From: JADJMO01 sp016794445
GTDB taxonomy: Bacteria; Myxococcota_A; Polyangia; Polyangiales; JADJMO01
Reading direction: 5' to 3'
Assembly: GCA_016794445.1 (NCBI GenBank)
Contig: JAEUKC010000401.1
Span: forward strand, 1-39,629
Length of the DNA stretch: 39,629 bases
Positions 32,249 through 39,629 of the stretch are shown piece by piece. A program made the translations under genes and the position numbers. Positions within the stretch are counted from its first letter, which is position 1. Each line of letters starts with the position of its first letter. Under the pieces are notes generated by a model. The model did not search any database. It was not told where the DNA came from and saw only the letters and a program-made list of their open reading frames with translations.

Positions 32249-33699
32249 CCGAGGGGCCCGTTGGCGATGCCGATCGAGAAGACGATCGACTGGTAGGTCG
32301 GGTGACTCGGGTCGAGGTCGATCACCTGGACGGTCGAGTCGGTGAAGTTGGCGACGAAGCCCAGCTTGTTCTTGGTGTCCTGCGCGAACGCGTAGGGACC
32401 ACGGTGGGTCGGGACGACCGCCGAGATGCGGCGACCGTCGGGGTCGTACACCACGAAGGAGCGTGCATCGAACGCGCTCGCCACGATGCGCGTGCGCGGG
32501 CCGAAGCCCTCGTCGACCACCATCCGCGTGATGCGGGCGGGGCCGATCGGCATGGGCACGTTCTCGAAGAAGCGCAACCGGGTGCCGTCGAGCTCGCCGA
32601 CCACGATCGAGGCGGGGGAGCGGCTCGTGAGGAACACGCGGGTCGGCCGGGTCTCGCCGGGGTTCGGCGGGTCGACCACCACTCCGCGCGTGTCGAAGCC
32701 GCTCGCCTGGGTGGGCATGAGCACGTTGTCGACGAGCGTGAGCGAGCCGCGATCGGCGACGCCCTGGTCGCGGACGTACTGCAGGATCTGGACGAACGAC
32801 TTGGAGCGGCTCGTGACGAGGAACCGCGGCGTGCGGGGCTGGTCCTTGCGCTCGAGGATGTCGAGCGCGCCGATCGCGGTGCCCGAGGGCGAGAGGCCGG
32901 TGAGCGCGTAGGCGAGCTTGGCGGTGGGCGGGGTGCCCTCGGCGGAGACGCCGACGAACAGGCTCACGTCACCGCTGCTCTGGTGCACGACCGCGGCGAT
33001 GCCGCCCTGCTCGGTGAAGCCCGGGTCGGCGAAGCTGCTCGGGAGGGCGACGGCGAACGGCTCGCCGCCGAGGGTGATCGCGCGGGCGTTGGAGGGCTCG
33101 CGGCCGATGCGCCACTCGGGCGCGCACGTGCCGCCCTTGCTGTTGATGGCCGCATCGCGGCTGCAGCGGAGGAGGACGCCGCCGGCGCTCTCCTCGTAGT
33201 CGATGAGGGTGAGGGTGGCGTCGCCGCGCACCGGCAACACGAGGCGACCCTTGGCGCCGGTCGCGTCGATCTGGGCGCCCGAGGCGTCGAGCCGGGGGAT
33301 GACCCGCAGATCCGACGCGAACGCGCCGATGCGCACCGACGAGCGGAGGAACGGGCCCGCGTCGGTGCCGTAACAGCTGGTGGTCTTGGCGGACAGGCAG
33401 CGCGCCACCTCGGCGCGCACGAGCCCGAGGTCGAACGCCTGCACGGTGCCGGCGGCGAACCGCAGGTCGAAGTCGCTGTTGGCGACGAAGAGCGTGTTGC
33501 CGGTGGGGCTGATCGCGAGCCCGGTGGGGAAGTAGATTCGAGCGTCGTCGGGCGCGGGGCCATCGCCGGTCGCGTAGCAACCGGAGGACTCCAGGGCGAC
33601 GAGGAGACCCGCGAGGAGGAACTGGCCAGCCACCGTGGTCGCGCGACCCCGCCCTCGGCGATGGGGCCCGCGACCGAGCCTCCGCGGCTTCGTGCTCAC
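32245..33699 (-). CDS. beta-propeller (YVTN-like) lipoprotein
   Basis: From the GTG at 33699, which has GAGGGG six bases upstream, the protein is 484 residues. A basic N terminus and hydrophobic stretch (FLLAGLLVALESSGC) end in a probable lipidated Cys41, although the residues before it fit a lipobox only loosely. Propeller-type repeats follow: IYFPTGLAISPTGNTLFVANSDFDLRF, GGIAAVVHQSSGDVSLFVG, RIVASAFDARSFVVYDPDG and KLGFVANFTDSTVQVIDLDPSHP. The frame is open upstream to 33795, but those residues are antisense to rpoZ. It follows rpoZ by 10 bp and shares an ATGA junction with the next lipoprotein gene. Confidence 0.8.
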   Translation of the reverse strand: MSTKPRRLGRGPHRRGRGRATTVAGQFLLAGLLVALESSGCYATGDGPAPDDARIYFPTGLAISPTGNTLFVANSDFDLRFAAGTVQAFDLGLVRAEVARCLSAKTTSCYGTDAGPFLRSSVRIGAFASDLRVIPRLDASGAQIDATGAKGRLVLPVRGDATLTLIDYEESAGGVLLRCSRDAAINSKGGTCAPEWRIGREPSNARAITLGGEPFAVALPSSFADPGFTEQGGIAAVVHQSSGDVSLFVGVSAEGTPPTAKLAYALTGLSPSGTAIGALDILERKDQPRTPRFLVTSRSKSFVQILQYVRDQGVADRGSLTLVDNVLMPTQASGFDTRGVVVDPPNPGETRPTRVFLTSRSPASIVVGELDGTRLRFFENVPMPIGPARITRMVVDEGFGPRTRIVASAFDARSFVVYDPDGRRISAVVPTHRGPYAFAQDTKNKLGFVANFTDSTVQVIDLDPSHPTYQSIVFSIGIANGPLG

Positions 33700-33709
33700 G
33701 GTCGACCCC

Positions 33710-33943
33710 TCAGCGGTTCGGTTGCTGCGCGATCCACTCGGCGACCACGTCGTGCGACGAGCGGTCGAAATGGACCTTGTGGGCAGCGATCTCACGGAGG
33801 GCGCTGACCGAAGCCTTGTTCTTGCTGACGACGAGCGGCTCGGCCCCCTTCATCAGCTGGCGGGTGCGCTGCGCGGCCAGGATGACCAGCGCGAACCGGT
33901 TGTCCTCGTGCTCCAAACAATCTTCGACGGTCACGCGGGCCAT
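33710..33943 (-). CDS. rpoZ: DNA-directed RNA polymerase omega subunit
   Basis: The 77-residue product MARVTVEDCLEHEDNRFALV is a typical omega subunit, with the core helix ILAAQRTRQLMKGAEPLV and KNKASVSALREIA. Omega stabilises beta-prime during RNA polymerase assembly. An AAGGAG ribosome binding site lies a few bases before the ATG. On the minus strand a GATAAG (33970-33975) with AGCAAG-complement CTTGCT 16 bp upstream is a weak promoter candidate. It is the first gene of the five-gene run, and the usual neighbours gmk or spoT are not here. Confidence 0.95.
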   Translation of the reverse strand: MARVTVEDCLEHEDNRFALVILAAQRTRQLMKGAEPLVVSKNKASVSALREIAAHKVHFDRSSHDVVAEWIAQQPNR

Positions 33944-34056
33944 AGGACTCCTTGAGAAGGGCCACAGGGCTTATCGCCCGCTGGTCAGGGCAGCAAGGGT
34001 CCGTTTGGAGCGGGAGCGACAGAGCAATTCTGCCGCCCACAGGCCCGGGAGGCGCC

Positions 34057-35613
<1,557 letters not shown>

Positions 35614-35641
35614 GCGCGCGCGTGCTACCGTCCCCGGCCTC

Positions 35642-35728
35642 GGAGGAGTGGCCGAGTGGTCTATGGCTCCCGCCTTGAAAGCGGGCGTGCCCGAGAGGGT
35701 ACCGGGGGTTCGAATCCCTCCTCCTCCG
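35642..35728 (+). tRNA. tRNA-Ser (anticodon UGA)
   Basis: The sequence folds as a class II tRNA. The acceptor GGAGGAG (35642-35648) pairs with CTCCTCC (35721-35727), followed by discriminator G at 35728. The anticodon arm CCCGC-CTTGAAA-GCGGG gives anticodon TGA. There is a long variable arm (GTGCCCGAGAGGGTAC region) and a T arm containing GGTTCGAATCC. The CCA end is not encoded. The next protein gene begins two bases later. Confidence 0.97.
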
Positions 35729-35730
35729 CG

Positions 35731-36342
35731 ATGAGCCGTCTCATGGCCGCGATCTACGACTGGTTCATGCGCGACGCCGAGCAGGCGTGCCTCGCGGGCT
35801 GGCGCGCGGAGCTCCTGGCCGATCTGCGCGGCGAGGTGCTCGACGTCGGCGCCGGCACGGGGGCCAACCTCGCCCACTACCCCGAAGGCGTGCGCGTGGT
35901 GCTCGCCGAGCCCGACCCGCACATGCGCGACAAGCTCGCGGCGCGGCCCGAGGTCGTCGCGTCACGCTTCACGGTGATCGACGCGCCGATCGAGCGCCTC
36001 CCCTTCGCCGACGCGCGGTTCGACGCGGTGGTGTGCACCCTCGTGCTCTGCTCGGTCGAGGATCCCGCGCGCGCGCTCGCCGAGATCCGCCGCGTCCTGC
36101 GCCCCGACGGCCAGCTCGTGTTCCTCGAGCACGTGGCCGCGCACGACCACGGTCGGCGCGCGTGGCAGGGGCGCATCGAGCCGTTCTGGCGGCGAGTCGC
36201 GGGCAATTGCCACCTCACCCGCGAGACGGGCGAGACGCTGCGCGCGGCGGGCTTCGTCGTCGACGACGAGCGCCGCGAGAGCATGCGCAAGGCCGTGCCG
36301 TGGGTGCGCCCGAGCATCCGCGGCGTCGCGCGTCGCGCGTGA
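35731..36342 (+). CDS. METTL7/UbiE-like SAM-dependent methyltransferase
   Basis: This 203-residue class I methyltransferase has motif I EVLDVGAGTGANLAHYP (about 35-51), the acidic turn VVLAEPDPHM, and FDAVVCTLVLCSVEDP. RVLRPDGQLVFLEHVAAH and CHLTRETGETLRAAGF follow. The pairing of VCTLVLCSV, EHVAA and C-x-LTRE is characteristic of the METTL7/TMT1 thiol methyltransferase-like group, whose bacterial members are uncharacterised to my knowledge. The ATG at 35731 lies two bases after tRNA-Ser, so a ribosome binding site would have to lie within the tRNA sequence. A Met at residue 5 is a possible alternative start. Confidence 0.88.
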   Translation: MSRLMAAIYDWFMRDAEQACLAGWRAELLADLRGEVLDVGAGTGANLAHYPEGVRVVLAEPDPHMRDKLAARPEVVASRFTVIDAPIERLPFADARFDAVVCTLVLCSVEDPARALAEIRRVLRPDGQLVFLEHVAAHDHGRRAWQGRIEPFWRRVAGNCHLTRETGETLRAAGFVVDDERRESMRKAVPWVRPSIRGVARRA

Positions 36343-36346
36343 CCGT

Positions 36347-37234
36347 TCAGGGGTCGAGGCGCGCGACCACCACACCCACGTCGGCGCCGAGCGAGGGGAC
36401 GCGCTTGGCGGCGCCGCCCCAGCCCTTGTTCATCACGTCGAACGTGCCGCTCCACGCGCCGGCCTTGGTCTTGTCGGCGAAGGCTAGCGCCTGGAGCGCC
36501 TCCTCGAGCGGCTGCGGCGCGTCCTCCTGCAGGTAGAGCCACTGGCCGCGGAAGATCCCGACCCACACGTCGGGCTGGTCGAGCATCAGCTTGAGCTTGT
36601 CCTTGGCCTTCACGCGCTTCATCGGCTGCGCGGTCTTCTGCAGGAGCTGGGTGAGCAGCTGGCGGCGCAGATCCTCGGCCGCGTCGTGCGCCTCCCAGCA
36701 CGCGACGAGCGCGCCGAGCTTGGTGCCGTCGGCCTTGGCGAGCGGCGCCGCCTCGACGAACGTGGTCGCGGCCTCGTCGGCGCCGCCGTAGCGACCGATG
36801 CCCTTGGCGAAGGGGGACTTGCCGTCGAGCACCTCTTGCACCGCGGGGAACCCGACCGCGATCTTGCGGTGGACCACCGGCCAGTTGGGGTCGTCGACCC
36901 ACTGCACCTCGCCGCCCTGATCCACGACCGCGAAGTACGAGCGCTTGGCGCTGCGCAGATCGTCGACCTTGTCGCGGATGGCCACGAAGGCGACCGCCTC
37001 CTTGTCGAGCTCCACGCCCGCGAGCTTGGCGCCGAGGTCCTTGGCGGCCTGGGGCAGCGCGCGCGCGAGGCCCTGCACGTGCCGCTTCTCGATCACGTCG
37101 AGCACGCCGTCGAGATCGGTGACGGCGAGCTCGGCCTGCTTCTGTGCCTTGGACTTGCACCCGAGCACGGACCCACCGAGCAGCACCGGCGTGGACGACG
37201 CGACGAGCGAGGCGAGGAACGAGCGGCGGTCCAT
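36347..37234 (-). CDS. Tat-type predicted lipoprotein of unknown function
   Basis: The N terminus MDRRSFLASLVASSTPVLLG has a twin-arginine motif (RRSFL) and continues to a lipobox, VLGC (Cys26), so export by Tat and lipidation are expected. The mature 269 residues have a helical start (AELAVTDLDGVLDVIEKRHVQGLARALPQAAKDLGAKL). An alpha/beta body with a possible sensor-like pattern follows (SYFAVVDQGGEVQWVDDPNWPVVHRKIAVGFPAVQEVLDG, WVGIFRGQWLYLQED), reminiscent of extracytoplasmic Cache/PAS-like folds. That resemblance is weak. It is the last gene of the leftward run from 39629, with a 25-bp gap to the gene before it. Confidence 0.72.
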   Translation of the reverse strand: MDRRSFLASLVASSTPVLLGGSVLGCKSKAQKQAELAVTDLDGVLDVIEKRHVQGLARALPQAAKDLGAKLAGVELDKEAVAFVAIRDKVDDLRSAKRSYFAVVDQGGEVQWVDDPNWPVVHRKIAVGFPAVQEVLDGKSPFAKGIGRYGGADEAATTFVEAAPLAKADGTKLGALVACWEAHDAAEDLRRQLLTQLLQKTAQPMKRVKAKDKLKLMLDQPDVWVGIFRGQWLYLQEDAPQPLEEALQALAFADKTKAGAWSGTFDVMNKGWGGAAKRVPSLGADVGVVVARLDP

Positions 37235-37259
37235 GCCGCGATCCTAGTACCGCGGCGCC

Positions 37260-38024
37260 CTAGCGTCGCCGGCGCACGGCGGCGGCGGTCCCGACCGGCG
37301 GATCCGGCTCGATCGGCGGCAGCGCGAGCACGAGCCGCTCGATCACCGGCAGCGCCTGGGTCGCGCCGCGCTCGGCGCGCAGCTCGTCGAAGCGGCCCTC
37401 GAACACGAGCACGAGCACGTAGATGGTGGCGAACGAGCGCGCGATGAAGCCGAAGTCCTCTTCGCGCACCGTGGCGTGGAGGTGACCGCCCTTGTGCAGC
37501 CGCGCCACGGTCGGCATCGCGCGCACCGCCTCGATCGCGCGGTCGGCGAGGCTCGGCGCGGGCGGCGGCGCCTGCGAGGCGCGCGAGCGCTCGGTCGGAT
37601 CGAGCGGGACCACGTTCTTGGGCGGCGGCCCGAGGCTCGGCACCGTGCCCCCGGCCGCGGCGCCCCACAGCACGGGCGACTGCGCGTCGATGACGAGGAC
37701 GTCGCTCGCGCTGGCCCGCTCGGCGAGCCAGGACAGCGCGGCGTGCAGCGAGCGCCCCGGCGGCTCCACGAGCCCGCCGTCGACGGCGCCGAGCACCTCG
37801 CGGAACGAATCGACGAGCATCTCGAGCCGACGCACGCGGGCGTCGCGGTCCTCGATGTCGGTGCCGAAGGTGACGTAGACCTTGCGCCCGTTGGGGAGCG
37901 GGTGGTCGATCCACGTGTGGGCGAGGGCGGGCGTGACCGCCTCGGGCAGCACGAACACGTTCTCGGCGCCGAGCTCGCGACGGAGCAGCTCGACGATGCG
38001 TTCGAAGCCACGGACGTCGGTCAT
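37260..38024 (-). CDS. hypothetical cytoplasmic protein, 254 residues
   Basis: No signal peptide or membrane segment is seen. An N-terminal region MTDVRGFERIVELLRRELGAENVFVLP and a coiled stretch (RDARVRRLEMLVDSFREVLGAV) are followed by an alpha/beta domain (DVLVIDAQSPVLWG), a Pro/Ala/Ser-rich linker, and a C-terminal part. The C-terminal part (ATVREEDFGFIARSFATIYVLVLVFEGRFDELRAE... ALPVIERLVLALPP) has the strand-strand-helix rhythm of Roadblock or GAF-like modules. No confident family is assigned. Its ATG overlaps the stop of the GH5 gene (ATGA), which shows translational coupling to an exported enzyme. Confidence 0.7.
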   Translation of the reverse strand: MTDVRGFERIVELLRRELGAENVFVLPEAVTPALAHTWIDHPLPNGRKVYVTFGTDIEDRDARVRRLEMLVDSFREVLGAVDGGLVEPPGRSLHAALSWLAERASASDVLVIDAQSPVLWGAAAGGTVPSLGPPPKNVVPLDPTERSRASQAPPPAPSLADRAIEAVRAMPTVARLHKGGHLHATVREEDFGFIARSFATIYVLVLVFEGRFDELRAERGATQALPVIERLVLALPPIEPDPPVGTAAAVRRRR

Positions 38025-39487
38025 GGGACGATCTCCACGGTGAGGGTGTGGGCGCCCGCGCCAGCGCACTCGAGCGAGAGGTCTCCTCGCGCATCCGGCG
38101 TCGCGGAGAGCGCGACGCCGTCGCAGGTGGCGCGCACGGTCCCCGGGAGATCCTCGGGCAGCGGGACGTGGACCACGGTGGGACCCTTGATCCGGGCGTC
38201 GCCGACGAGCTCCGCGGTGAAGCGGCGCGCGCCCGCGTCCCACGCGAAGCGCTTGGGCCAGGCGCCGAACAGGCGGGCCAACACGCGCGCGAACGGCTTG
38301 CGGATGGCGGGGCGCTCGGTCCAGCCCGTGGCGGTCTTGTCCCAGAACCCCCACGAGCCCTCGCTCGACTCCTTCCACACCCAGAAGGCGGAGGACGCCT
38401 GGAACTCGTCCTGCAGCGCGAGCTGCATGCCGACGTAGTCGGTGAAGCGCGCGTTCGGATCGTAGCCGTACTCGCCGACGAACAGCGGGGCGCGGTAGCC
38501 GTCGGCCTCGAGGCGCGCCGACTCGTTCGAGGGCCGCAGCGTGTCGATCGTGAAGTCGTTGCGGCACGCGAGGTCGCAGCCGGTGGTGAACACCTTGGTG
38601 TAGACGTGCGGCGCGTAGACGACGCCGGGCAGCGACAGCGGCGCGCTCGGCGGGCTCACCTTGTCGAACAGGTTCCGGATCCCGGGCGACTCCACGTAGA
38701 TCAGCCGGCCCGGGTCGACCTTGCGGATCGCGGCGCCCACCTGCTCGTAGAACGGGCGGAGCTGCGCCTCGCTCGCCACCGGCTCGTTGTAGAGGTCGAT
38801 GCCGACCACGGTCGCGCGGCCCGCCACCTTCTGCGCGACCGCGGCGGCCATGCTCGCGAACCGCGCGCGCAGCTTGGCGCCGGTCGGGTTCGCCGGGTCG
38901 AAGAAGGTGACGAACGCGCGCTGCACCTGCGCGCTCGTGATGCGCGACGACAGATCGGTGAGCGGGCCCTCGAGCAGCTTGTCCGGCGGGGGCTGGATCG
39001 CCCAGAGGGGCGCGCCGTCCTGGCCGATGTACTTGGAGTAGGCGTCCTGGTGGAAGTCGAGGAGCACGCGCACGTCGGCACGCTCGGCCGCGGCGACGAA
39101 GGCCACGACGCGGTCGAGGTACGCCGCGTCGTAGGTGGGAGGGTCGGTGTCGGTGGGCTCGATTGCGCTCCAGTTCAGCGGCAGGCGCACGAGATCGAAC
39201 CCGATGCGCCGCATGCGGACGAGGTCTTCGTCGGGCAGCGTGGGCACCTCCATGAGCGGCACCTTGCCGGGACCGAGGTCGACGTCGAACAGGCCGGCCA
39301 CCCGCGCGTTGATGCCGCGGTGGATGACCACGCGGCCCTGCGCATCGACGACGTGACCGCAGCGCGTCGAGTATGGCGAGAGCGCGGCCGGGGGATCCTG
39401 GCAAGGGCTCGCCTCGACGACCGGCGGCGGTTCGGAGGTGGACGAGCACCCGACGAGGGCGATCCAGAGGGGGATTGAGCGTCGCAT
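38021..39487 (-). CDS. glycoside hydrolase family 5 lipoprotein, endoglycoceramidase-like
   Basis: This 488-residue protein begins MRRSIPLWIALVGCSS, with lipobox LVGC (Cys14). The GH5 barrel shows RIGFDLVRLPLNWSAIEP, VLLDFHQDAYSKY and the acid/base Glu235 in GIDLYNEP. The nucleophile is Glu339 in FVGEYGYDP, with FWVWKESSEGSWGFWD late in the barrel. The DFHQD-x-YS and W-x-x-x-EP motifs are those of the endoglycoceramidase branch, which cleaves between the glycan and ceramide of glycosphingolipids, rather than of cellulases. A C-terminal beta domain (about 400-488) completes the usual architecture. The stop overlaps the following gene, and the start is one base after the upstream FAH-family stop. 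Confidence 0.9.
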   Translation of the reverse strand: MRRSIPLWIALVGCSSTSEPPPVVEASPCQDPPAALSPYSTRCGHVVDAQGRVVIHRGINARVAGLFDVDLGPGKVPLMEVPTLPDEDLVRMRRIGFDLVRLPLNWSAIEPTDTDPPTYDAAYLDRVVAFVAAAERADVRVLLDFHQDAYSKYIGQDGAPLWAIQPPPDKLLEGPLTDLSSRITSAQVQRAFVTFFDPANPTGAKLRARFASMAAAVAQKVAGRATVVGIDLYNEPVASEAQLRPFYEQVGAAIRKVDPGRLIYVESPGIRNLFDKVSPPSAPLSLPGVVYAPHVYTKVFTTGCDLACRNDFTIDTLRPSNESARLEADGYRAPLFVGEYGYDPNARFTDYVGMQLALQDEFQASSAFWVWKESSEGSWGFWDKTATGWTERPAIRKPFARVLARLFGAWPKRFAWDAGARRFTAELVGDARIKGPTVVHVPLPEDLPGTVRATCDGVALSATPDARGDLSLECAGAGAHTLTVEIVP

Positions 39488-39488
39488 G

Positions 39489-39629
39489 TCACACCACCGG
39501 GCAGCGCAGCGTGCCGATGCCGGAGATGGAGATCTCGAGGACGTCGCCGCCGAGCAGCGGGCCGACGCCCTCGGGCGTGCCGGTGGAGATCACGTCTCCG
39601 GGCTCGAGGGTCATCACCGCGCTCACGTA
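39489..39629 (-). CDS. fumarylacetoacetate hydrolase-family protein (5' end outside the window)
   Basis: The last 46 residues of the reading frame read SAVMTLEPGDVISTGTPEGV, then GPLLGGDVLEISISGIGTLRCPVV. The TLEPGD-x-I-x-TGTP-x-GVG block is the conserved C-terminal signature of the FAH family (fumarylacetoacetases, 2-hydroxyhepta-2,4-diene-1,7-dioate isomerases and acylpyruvases). These use a divalent metal to hydrolyse or isomerise diketo acids. The specific activity cannot be told from the fragment. It ends one base before the GH5 start codon, so the genes are likely co-transcribed. Confidence 0.88.
   Translation of the reverse strand, partial: YVSAVMTLEPGDVISTGTPEGVGPLLGGDVLEISISGIGTLRCPVV

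Noticed and set aside
26639..32296. 1885-codon plus-strand frame across mutS and the large lipoprotein
   Set aside because: This is an antisense shadow; MutS motifs on the minus strand are unambiguous.
35642..35728. tRNA-Ser as an integration (att) site
   Set aside because: No integrase, no repeat of the tRNA 3' end nearby, and flanking genes share the same composition.

Overview
The window is a compact, very GC-rich chromosomal segment with G or C at most third codon positions. It reads as a Gram-negative bacterium: there are outer-membrane-type beta-barrel proteins and at least eight candidate lipoproteins. Two eukaryote-like Ser/Thr kinases, a PP2C phosphatase fused to a cyclic-nucleotide-binding domain, propeller lipoproteins and Cys-rich extracellular tails suggest a Myxococcota (Polyangiales-type) deltaproteobacterium. 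That taxonomic call is inference; no 16S gene is present.

Layout. 1-9.0 kb is mixed small metabolism and housekeeping: the end of an unknown gene, a hypothetical, an acyltransferase-3 membrane protein, a NiCoT-like metal permease, a long-type acyl-CoA dehydrogenase, a surface lipoprotein, a methyltransferase, a zinc-ribbon protein, and a leftward group of DUF4304, DUF3365 haem lipoprotein and FMN-binding PPOX genes. 9.0-13.7 kb holds an endonuclease/exonuclease/phosphatase-family lipoprotein converging on a 1102-residue sensor kinase (kinase, many membrane spans, GAF-like region). A 427-bp divergent control region with several dyads separates that kinase from a rightward cluster: a response regulator with a Fis-type HTH, a dimethylglycine/sarcosine-dehydrogenase-like flavoenzyme, and a LigD polymerase fused to a ligase domain that lacks its catalytic lysine.

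18.6-26 kb: a palindromic repeat, a TolQ/MotA-like membrane protein, the PP2C-cNMP phosphatase coupled to a FecR-like lipoprotein, two overlapping exported-protein genes, then rplM-rpsI with a clear promoter and terminator, followed by a second, REPIN-like repeat. 26-34 kb (minus strand) is one tightly packed run, rpoZ - propeller lipoprotein - large lipoprotein - mutS - small outer-membrane protein. Its gaps range from 4-bp overlaps to 10 bp, so a core transcription subunit and the mismatch-repair sensor appear to share a transcript with surface proteins.

34-39.6 kb: a second Ser/Thr kinase with a Cys-rich exported tail, tRNA-Ser(UGA), a METTL7-like methyltransferase that starts 2 nt after the tRNA, then a leftward run of a truncated fumarylacetoacetate-hydrolase gene, an endoglycoceramidase-like GH5 lipoprotein, an unknown cytoplasmic protein and a Tat-type lipoprotein.

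The most unusual items are the catalytically dead Lig domain on an apparently intact LigD polymerase, the kinase/response-regulator locus with its nested 40-bp dyad, the rpoZ-mutS surface-protein operon, and a palindromic intergenic repeat family.
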